Shown here: positions 56,701 through 64,000 of the stretch, piece by piece
Position numbering within the stretch: position 1 is the stretch's first letter
Layout: each line of letters opens with the position of its first letter
NCBI GenBank assembly: GCA_028274465.1
Contig: CM051457.1
Coordinates: 27,997,313 to 28,061,312 of the forward strand
DNA: 64,000 nt
Reading direction: 5' to 3'
Source of the DNA: Plantago ovata
Taxonomy: Eukaryota > Streptophyta > Magnoliopsida > Lamiales > Plantaginaceae
The notes under the pieces: generated by a model
What the model was told of the DNA's origin: nothing
The model's input: only the letters and a program-made list of their open reading frames with translations
Databases searched by the model: none
Program-made: the position numbers and the translations under genes

Positions 56701-56935
56701 CTCTACAAGATTTACATAGTTCTTCCTTCTGTTTTTCTCCTGCTGGGGCTATAGTTGAAGAAACCAAGTAATTAGTTTCTACTTTAATTTCTTTTTCCGT
56801 TTGTTTCGTGAGACGTTGTTGCAATAAGGTTGCACATCTTTTAGCTCGGGATGTGTTGGTAAACAGTTATATTACTTCAAATTTGCCATTGATTTTGAAT
56901 GCAATATATTTTCTCTAAAAAAAAAATCCACTAAC
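56700..56935 (+). mobile_element. LINE RNase H tail remnant
   Basis: Frames around 56780-56900 read like the end of the RVT_3 RNase H domain: an R..CN.VAHLLARD-type motif, as in VRRSGNVLAHSLAQR at the start of the window. An A-run follows at 56919-56928. It is short, frame-broken and 5'-truncated. Confidence 0.45.
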
Positions 56936-58144
56936 TCGCAGGTAGCCAAACAAGTCGTAGTATTAGTTGGTTTGCTCCATGCCTCCACATGAATGAATTT
57001 GTAATGCATGCCTAGAGTGTTTGAGACTTAAAATATTAAATGCAGTTTACTTGGTTTGCGTTTAAGAGTTTAAGAGTTTATGATGTCATTAAAATTATAT
57101 GCTTGTAGAGTTGAGTTATTGCAGTAAGTTTATGTTTATTAAAAAAGAAAAATCAATCGAAATCTGAGCTTAAAAAACAGAACAGAACAGAAGTTTGTCA
57201 CACTGCCAAAAGAAAAAAGGCAAGGGTAGTGATCATAGTTGTGACTAGTGAATATCTATGTTTCCAAGCTGATGATCTTAAACACCTGACCTGATGATCT
57301 ACAGTACTTGATGATTCATTCAATTGTAGATCAACTACTTGAAGATTCATTCAACTATAGATCAACTACTGGACACAAACAAAAAAAAAAAAAACTAGGC
57401 CGAAGAACCTGAGCAAAATGCAGATGATCGAACTGACTCATGAAAACGATGATCGACAAGGAATCCTGAATCCTGCTAGCAGACCAGGCATGGTCTTAAC
57501 TGTCAGATTGTCAACGTCGAAGAAAAAAGCACGTCCAACATCAACATTACTGAACCAGTGGATTGCTACAGTTCCAATGTTAACCATTCGTACAAAACTC
57601 AGGTGGTTCAGTCAGCGGATCAACACTGTATTCTCCAACGACGGGTCGCTGTTGCATTACATGATGCATATGATATTGTAATAAGTAATAACGAAAGTCA
57701 GAAGTTACAACAGAAAGAACAATTTTCACTATTGCTTTTGAAATGTATACAAAGCTTCAGTACAAATGAGCAAGGTTAACTGCAGTTAACACTGTTTTAA
57801 AAAAAGTGAATCTATACAAAGCATCAGTACATCAAAGGAAACCAATTTTGCTCATCACCAAAGTTACTTCTAAGTACTTAACATCTACAATACCAGTACA
57901 AGAACTACTTTCTAACAAGTTCAAGAGATGACCAATTAGTACCTTTTCTGCATAAAGGCCTCATGCTTACTAGTCTCAGTACACCATAGAGCAAGGTCAG
58001 CTGCAGTTAACACTGTTTGCTCAAGTAAAAGCAAAGCACCAGTTGCTCCATCAGTTGAAACTAAAGCTGTCTTAGAAACAAAGAGTAATTCCAAAGGTGC
58101 AATCAGTTTACTCTATTTGAATGCAACTGCTGAACCTAGCTAGT
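56936..58144. other. Spacer downstream of the C2H2 gene
   Basis: AT-rich. A 31-bp unit (gattcattcaa … tagatcaactac) is tandemly duplicated at about 57307-57370. Two related phrases containing ctgcagttaacactgtt occur near 57780 and 58000. Two overlapping frames (57418-57681 and 57558-57779) have no recognised homology and are not called. Confidence 0.4.
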
Positions 58145-59275
58145 TCAATCAGCTAGCAATATTGTCTCCACATGCTTATGTTTTCCTGGAAAGTTGAGAT
58201 CAAGACGACCACGAATGCCAGCAGAATCGTAATTTACAGCCGATGCCACTTGCTCAATCTGATCAACACTACTATATCCAAGCTGACTAATCCTCAAACT
58301 AGCTTCAGTCACAGATTGATAAAAGCTAGTAATCACATCCATCGAGCCAGAACGTTTGCGTTTCTTCTCAAACTCCACCAAGCCATCAATACTATCATTA
58401 TCATTCTCAGAACCAGCACTGCTTTCAGAATCAGAATCACCGCTGCCTAACACACCTTTTCCTTTCCAAGAATCAGATTTCAACAACTCCATATTGGCCT
58501 TATCATCATCAGCACTTTCGACTAACCCTTTCGTTCCTAAAACTTGATCAGCAGAACCAACCTTCAACTCCTTTCCAAAACCAAGATCCTCATCAGACAA
58601 CTCTCTCCAATCACGAACACCTCTCGAGAGCATAATCAACGACACAGCCGCCATACGCATTTCAGCCTCCTCATCCAAATTACCAGACTCATTCAAACTC
58701 GAGAACGAAGCACTAGGCGCAACAGTGTACTTAATCCTAGACCTTTTTCGCCTAACCGGGCACAAATTCGCCACCAAAACGGGTAAACCTTCATCAGCAG
58801 CAGCAGCAGACTTCCCATGCCCACCTTCATCATCATCAGCAGAAGACTTCTCATGCCTACTTTCATCACCTTCATCATCATCAGCAGCAGACTTGTTATG
58901 CCTAAATTTCTTGGAGTGAGTTTTCATGTGACCAAACATAGCTCGAATAGAATCAAACCCTCTACCGCATTTCTTGCAGTGAAATAGCTCAGAGTGGACT
59001 TTCATGTGAGTCAAAAGCGTTTTCGAAGTCGGGAACTCTTCTCCACATTCTTGACACGAAACAATCCCCTGTTCTTGATGTGAAACTCGCCATGATTGCT
59101 TCGGATTAGCTCTCAATCCGTAGCCATTTTCTTCAACCTCCTTCTCAATCTTGATTTTCGAACTTGCTCCTTTCCTAGGCACGTGGAGCCTCATGTGACC
59201 TCCCAGTGATCTCCCATTGGCGCAGCTCTTGCTGCATATCTTGCATATGTGTCTCTGTTCTTGAATTTCAGCCAT
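58145..59275 (-). CDS. C2H2 zinc-finger repressor with EAR motif, 376 aa
   Basis: Single exon; the ATG at 59275 was chosen because it opens MAEIQEQRH just before the first finger, while the longer frame begins at a non-ATG. Three C2H2 fingers follow: CKICSKSCANGRSLGGHMRLH (11-31), CQECGEEFPTSKTLLTHMKVH (74-94) and CKKCGRGFDSIRAMFGHMKTH (about 100-120). SLGGH in finger 1 is a variant of the plant QALGGH core. An acidic linker with repeated HxKS-ADDDEG units follows. The C-terminus has DLNFP, an EAR repression motif. It is likely a DNA-binding transcriptional repressor of the ZAT type, acting in the nucleus. The target is unknown. Confidence 0.85.
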   Translation of the reverse strand: MAEIQEQRHICKICSKSCANGRSLGGHMRLHVPRKGASSKIKIEKEVEENGYGLRANPKQSWRVSHQEQGIVSCQECGEEFPTSKTLLTHMKVHSELFHCKKCGRGFDSIRAMFGHMKTHSKKFRHNKSAADDDEGDESRHEKSSADDDEGGHGKSAAAADEGLPVLVANLCPVRRKRSRIKYTVAPSASFSSLNESGNLDEEAEMRMAAVSLIMLSRGVRDWRELSDEDLGFGKELKVGSADQVLGTKGLVESADDDKANMELLKSDSWKGKGVLGSGDSDSESSAGSENDNDSIDGLVEFEKKRKRSGSMDVITSFYQSVTEASLRISQLGYSSVDQIEQVASAVNYDSAGIRGRLDLNFPGKHKHVETILLAD

Positions 59276-59814
59276 TGTTGCGACAACTAGAGAAAACTCT
59301 AAAAGGGATAAAACCCAGATAGAATAAGTCAAGAAACAGAGAGAAAGGGGTCAAGAATGTTGATTGGGCGAAAGGGTTTTGTGGGAAATCGAATCAGCAA
59401 GACTCGAGCTTTTTCTTGAGAAACTGTGAAAAGTTGAGAAATGTGAAGGGAATTGAAAGAAAGGGTAGTTGGGTTTCTTGAAATGAGAAGAAGAACATGT
59501 AACTGGAAAGGAATTTGAGAGAATCATGGGGATTATAGACTTTTATAGTGTTGTTCTCTTCTTCGTCTCTGTTTTGTGCTATGAGGAGAAGTGAAGAGTG
59601 AATAAGGGGCTGTTTGGTTGACGAAATGATTTTTTTGATTTTTTTTTTTTAATACCAAACACTATGAACAATTAGTCATCAAATTTCTCAAATTTTAAAG
59701 GGAAAAAGATCTTAAATTGAGCTTTGCGGGGAAGGGTGAGAAAATACGACGATTATAGATTACAAGCTACACTCGGAACCTTCTTGTTTTTGCTCCCAGT
59801 AGTTTTGATTGGTT
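59276..59814. promoter_or_regulatory. Upstream region of the C2H2 gene
   Basis: Leader and promoter of the C2H2 gene, rich in gaa/gag on the plus strand. A T-run at 59640-59651 and a gene-free stretch follow. Confidence 0.35.
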
Positions 59815-59955
59815 AAGGTGTAATTGTGATGCTAGTTGGTTCTTCAACCGATTTTAGTAGATGCCTTATTTTTAGTTTTTGTTTATAATCGTTTCCGAAA
59901 CATTACTTAAGCTCTTTATGAATAAAATCATTTTCAACCGTTTAAAAAAGAAAAA
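59815..59955 (+). mobile_element. 5'-truncated LINE 3' tail
   Basis: Shares the tttgtttataatcg-tttccga-cattactta-ctcttta-gaataaaatc pattern and A-rich end with the fragment at 44690-44965. Confidence 0.45.
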
Positions 59956-61560
59956 TCTAGATGGCTGAAATTCAAGAACAGAGTCCTTTGATGTTCTCTT
60001 TTCAAAGGGGATTGTGTCATGGAAATTCGATATCCCCATTTCTCTACCTCTTGATAGAAGAATGCCTTAGTAGAGTGTTGAAAAGGGCTTGTCACCTCTC
60101 CTATACTGAAAATCGAGCAAAATAACATTTATCCTCAAAGTTTTGTCCGGTGGAAATTGGGGAGAAAAAGTTGTCCATCTCTCATCTTAAATTTGTCGAT
60201 GATTCTCTTATTCTTGGCGAAGTAAGTGAGGAAAATGTAAGAGCCGTAAAAGGGGTACGGCGTAGGTTTGAGTTATTGTCGGGATTCAAAGTGAACTTCA
60301 AAAAGTGCTCGTTGATTGCTAAGTACTACCTCCAATTTTTTTTTATATATGATAGGAGGGAGTAGTGCATTAAGTACCACCTTGCTAACTACCACCTCCT
60401 ATCATATACAAATATACAACCAAATATGGGAAATGGTTGGAGGTTAATGTAGAGGCCGCCTTGAAAGCAGAAAGAAGGCCAAGTCTATGGTCGGAGTGGT
60501 TGAAAAATATTATTGTGCCAATTGGGAGTAATGAGTGGTTTAGAGGAGGTTGTATGAAAGAAATAGGGGATGGTAAAGTGATTCTATTTTTGGGATGAGA
60601 AGTGGGGGGGGGGGGGGGGGGCGAATCAAGTTGAGTTGTTGAAAGAGCCTTGGAAGAAAAAAAAGTTATGCACGGTGAGTGAGAGATTATGTGATCAGGG
60701 AAATGAAATGGACTTGTGTGGGGATTGGAGGAGGGATCTATTCGAATGGAAAAATGAGGAAGTGTAAAGGTTAAGAGATTTTGTATCCAATTCAAAACTC
60801 CGTGTTGAAATTGAGAATACTTGGAAGTGGTTTAATAGTCTAGATGGCACATATTCGACCCAAGAAGGTTACTGGTTACTTAATGAGAAATTAAGATGTG
60901 TCAATTGAGGTGGGAAGATGCATAAGGAGTGTGGTGTAAATTTGTTCCAACAAAAGTCAACGCTTTTGTTTGGAAATTAGTCCAAGATAGAATCCCATCA
61001 AAAGAAAACTTGAAAAAGAGAGGTGTTTTCATTGGTGACTTGAGTATCCGTTATAATTGGTGTGAAAGATAAGAGGAGACATGTCACATATTTGGTGAAT
61101 GTGAGTTTTCTTTACAAGTGTGGAGGCTTTTGTTGAATTGGCTAAAGGTGAAGTATCCTCTAGGATCAAGTGTATTGGAGTGCCTTGAAACTCATGGAAA
61201 TACCAAACCTAGAGGTGAGAAGATGCTTTGGCAAATTTTTGGCATGGGACGGTATGGAACATTTTGTTGGCAATAAACGCCCGAAATTTCAAGGATGAGA
61301 CACCATAGCAAGTTGTGGAAAAAGTAAAATCGAGGTGTTGGTTGTGGCTCAAATGTAAAGGAAGATTAACGGACATGAGATAGGGAGGTTGAGTTCTTAG
61401 TCAAGGAGTAGTAATTAGGCCGGGTTTTCCATTGTGGGGGTCTTGAATTGTTTTTCTTTCGACCCTTTTGGTTTTAATGATCGCTTGGCGAATGTGTAAT
61501 GTTTTGAGCATTACTTATGATTCTTCGTTTTTAATTAATGAAATTCTTAATTGATAAAAC
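59955..61560 (+). mobile_element. LINE (L1-type) remnant: RT end, zf-RVT region and tail
   Basis: Around 60010-60330 the frames read like the RT palm of plant LINEs: a SPFLYLLIEECLSRVLKRA segment and then LSISHLKFVDDSLILGE, in which FVDD is the catalytic box, and LLSGFKVNFKKCSL. Later, around 60930-61150, a zf-RVT-like segment is present (KVNAFVWKLVQDRIPSKENLKKRG and a C..C-type finger). Stops and shifts make it dead. An end with gtgtaatgttttgagcattac and aattaatgaaattc closes it near 61550. Confidence 0.75.
60604..60621 (+). repeat. 18-base guanine homopolymer
   Basis: An uninterrupted G run within the LINE remnant. Length is approximate because such runs are error-prone in sequencing. Confidence 0.8.
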
Positions 61561-62884
61561 ATCCCCAACTTTGTTACATTTCCCATTATGGGAAACAAGC
61601 TTGCAAATTTGCAATGTCATATTTCCTGCAAAAGCTTCCTAATTGTTGGTGCTTCGGTATTGGTGTCTTCTTCAATCTGACACCACTGATATGTGTGAAG
61701 TAGTTAGTCATAGGAGGCGGGAACTGGATGCTCGTGGGTTATCTTCGAAAACAACAGTTGATTGCCAAAACTTGGGATCAGACTGTTATGGGGTTATTAT
61801 CGAAGTGTTTGACAGATTCACATAATTTGTATTTATGTATACGTGCTGTATAGTGAATTTTCATATCACAAAACTTGCTGAAAAAGAAGATTCACATCTT
61901 TTTTTTCTTCTTCTTTCAATCAGTTAACGAGTAACAAACTGAATGGAAGTTTTGTTTGCATGTGCTCAAATAGCAATCCAATGGTTCCTAATCCAAGTCA
62001 TGTCCAGAAACTGGCTAACAAGAAATTGCATTTGAAAAGGACTGGGACCTTTTTATAGTTATTTATAACTTCCCTGCGAAAGGGGGAAATATTAATCAGA
62101 GAGTTTATTTTATAAAATGGGAATGTCAAATTGTCAATCATTCTATCTGAGTTCGCATGCATGATGCAGAGGTTTGTACTTTTGTTGATTTTCTATTAAG
62201 TGTCAAAGTTTATATCCTAGTACTAAAACTGACCTCATTCGCTTCAAGTCAATCAAAAGTTGATTACGTGTGACTTAAGTATTGATTTGGACTTCTTAGT
62301 TGATTTTGTCCTCAGAGATATTGGCAGACCTACTACGGAGGAGACCCCTATACAAGTATACAACTCCTCGGTCAACTTTGAAAATTCAGATGTTAGGGAC
62401 CGAGTTATACACTCATGGTTGGTTACACATGCTATGCCATGTGTTGTGAAAGGTGCATCACTGGTTGCTATCGATAGAACTTAGATCAAACAGCGAGTCT
62501 GACAAGTGAGAACCTACTCGGCTAAACTGCTCATCATCGAATTAAAATGAAGAGACAAACAGTCATCAAAATAAAGTAAAAATAGAGTAAAAATGAACAA
62601 TTGAACAAGTAGATCTGTAATGGAGATAGAGTACTAGACAAAAGGGGAAATGTCATCAATAGTTCAATACAATGTAGAAGTAAACATAAGCATCTAATCA
62701 ACTTTTAGCCCCATAACCAGTACTGGTGTGATAAACAGATCACAAAGGGCATATCATATGATAAAATTTAGAAACTGATCCAATGTTTAAACCATATAAA
62801 AAATATATATATATATATTATAAAAGCAAAAAATTATAGTTGCTTGCCTCACACCTTCCCTGTTTTATCCGCTGACGAACCCAT
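61560..62884. other. Spacer and 3' region of UGD
   Basis: No clear gene. Frames at 61643-61825 and 62260-62484 (MITCDLSIDLDFLVDF…) have no recognised family. An (AT)n run lies at 62805-62822. Confidence 0.4.
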
Positions 62885-64000
62885 TTATGCAATGGCGGGC
62901 ATGTCCTTGAGCCATGCGTCTAGTGGCTTACCGATCGAGTAAACAATGAACCCGATTTCCCTGAGCTTGTTAGCGTCAATGACATTCCTTCCGTCGAAAA
63001 TGAAAGCAGGTTTCTGCATGTTGTCATAAATCTTCTGGTAATCAAGTGTCTTGAACTCGTCCCACTCGGTGAGAATGCAGACAGCGTGTGCATCCTTGGT
63101 TGCCTCATAGGCATCCCAGACTGAGCGAACTTTCTTCACTGTGGTGGGGCTCATGGGCTGGAGGTGAAGGGGATGGTCCCAATCGAATTTGTTCATTGAA
63201 AGATCCCTTTGGATCTGGTCCTCAGTGACTTGTGGGTCATAGATGCTCAACTGGGCCTTGTCGCCCAAAAGTCCTTGGCAGACGTCAATAGCAGGGGTCT
63301 CACGGGTATCACCAGTGTCTTTCTTGAATGCGAAGCCCAGAATGGCTACTTTCTTGTTTGCAACTGTGTTGAACATGGATGCAACAACACGGTTGACAAA
63401 ACGGCTTTTCTGATAGTCGTTGATCTTAATGACTTGTTTCCAGTATTCAGCCACTTCTGGAAGACCATTGCACTCACAGATGTAAACTAAGTTCAGAATG
63501 TCCTTCTGGAAGCATGAGCCACCGAAACCCACACTGGAGTTCAAGAACTTGGGGCCAATTCTTGAGTCCTTACCAACAGCAAAAGCCACTTCGCTAACAT
63601 CAGCTCCAGTTGCCTCACAGAGAGCAGACATAGCATTGACAGATGAGATTCTCTGAGCCAAGAAAGCATTAGCAGCAAGTTTTGAGAGCTCAGCAGACCA
63701 TAAGTTGGTGGTAATGATGCGATCTTCAGGAACCCAATGGGCATAAACTGATTTCAATGCTTGAACTGCCTTGAGACCAGCTGGGGTTTCCCTGCCTCCA
63801 ATAAGAACTCTGTCAGGTTTGAAAAGATCTTCAATTGCAGTTCCTTCAGCAAGAAACTCAGGGTTGGAAAGAATTTGATAGTTGATTCCTTTGCTGTTGT
63901 GAGTCAGAATTTTTTCAATGGCTTCAGCTGTCTTAACAGGCACTGTGGACTTCTCAACCACAATCTTATCAGATTTTGACACATCAGCAATCATACGTGC
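62885..64000 (-). CDS. UGD: UDP-glucose 6-dehydrogenase, C-terminal part (5' end outside window)
   Basis: At least 371 residues are present, and the frame is open to the window edge (…[12 protein letters not shown]). UGD oxidises UDP-glucose to UDP-glucuronate with two NAD+, the entry to pectin and hemicellulose sugars. Visible parts: [13 protein letters not shown] (NAD-domain edge), [11 protein letters not shown], the central helix, the catalytic-cysteine motif [11 protein letters not shown], and the C-terminal UDP-binding domain ([28 protein letters not shown]). The protein ends [14 protein letters not shown], the usual plant end. It is a single exon, as in most plant UGD genes. About 110 N-terminal residues with the NAD-binding GxGxxG are missing only because of the window limit. 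Confidence 0.95.
   Translation of the reverse strand, partial: ARMIADVSKSDKIVVEKSTVPVKTAEAIEKILTHNSKGINYQILSNPEFLAEGTAIEDLFKPDRVLIGGRETPAGLKAVQALKSVYAHWVPEDRIITTNLWSAELSKLAANAFLAQRISSVNAMSALCEATGADVSEVAFAVGKDSRIGPKFLNSSVGFGGSCFQKDILNLVYICECNGLPEVAEYWKQVIKINDYQKSRFVNRVVASMFNTVANKKVAILGFAFKKDTGDTRETPAIDVCQGLLGDKAQLSIYDPQVTEDQIQRDLSMNKFDWDHPLHLQPMSPTTVKKVRSVWDAYEATKDAHAVCILTEWDEFKTLDYQKIYDNMQKPAFIFDGRNVIDANKLREIGFIVYSIGKPLDAWLKDMPAIA

Noticed and set aside
57418-57779. Two overlapping frames as a possible gene
   Set aside because: They are in different phases with no recognised domain and no clear splice structure.

Overview
This window is nuclear DNA from a flowering plant, a eudicot and perhaps an asterid (lineage not proven). 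The evidence is GT-AG introns, chloroplast transit peptides, plant-only families (nsLTP, P-class PPR, GAUT, plant calmodulin-binding protein, HHO-type GARP factor), AT-rich spacers, and nested LINE, MITE and LTR-retrotransposon debris.

Layout. 1-770: LINE tail carrying a reverse-transcriptase-associated RNase H piece. 960-3640: RING/transmembrane E3 ligase (+) with an intron in its 5' leader. 3.4-7.9 kb: gene-poor, with a Mutator-type MITE. 8.0-11.5 kb: calmodulin-binding protein (+) with an expanded 27-residue repeat. 12.1-14.1 kb: six-exon small conserved protein (-), divergent from a PPR gene (+, 14.9-17.1 kb). 17.4-20.7 kb and 35.4-36.9 kb: degenerate copies of an HHO/NIGT1-like GARP transcription-factor gene (-). 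The fullest copy is split by a 13,959-bp Ty3/gypsy Tat-lineage retrotransposon (21,466-35,424). 37.9-44.3 kb: chloroplast ClpB (-, 10 exons). 46.5-50.8 kb: GAUT13/14 galacturonosyltransferase (-, 6 exons). 53.3-53.8 kb: nsLTP1 (+). 54.7-56.2 kb: BAG8 (-). 58.1-59.3 kb: C2H2/EAR repressor (-). 59.8-61.6 kb: LINE remnants. 62.9 kb to the window end: UDP-glucose 6-dehydrogenase (-, 5' part outside the window).

The most interesting locus is the retrotransposon. Its 851-bp LTRs differ at one base by eye, so the insertion is recent. It landed on the 5' splice site of the HHO gene, and the 5-bp target duplication is the splice-donor sequence itself. The element carries gag and pol in one frame with a single TAA between them, a second archaeal-type RNase H typical of Tat elements, and an antisense gene of its own with a TATA box and introns. 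Two sets of tandem repeats flank the antisense gene. The HHO host gene also has a nonsense codon inside its DNA-binding domain and a probable frameshift, so it is probably a pseudogene.

Functional links are loose, as expected for plant nuclear DNA. UGD makes UDP-glucuronate, the precursor of the UDP-galacturonate used by GAUT proteins for pectin. ClpB and BAG8 are both linked to protein quality control. Exon junctions given here were read by eye from GT-AG sites and reading frame; where exon lengths sum to whole codons I say so.
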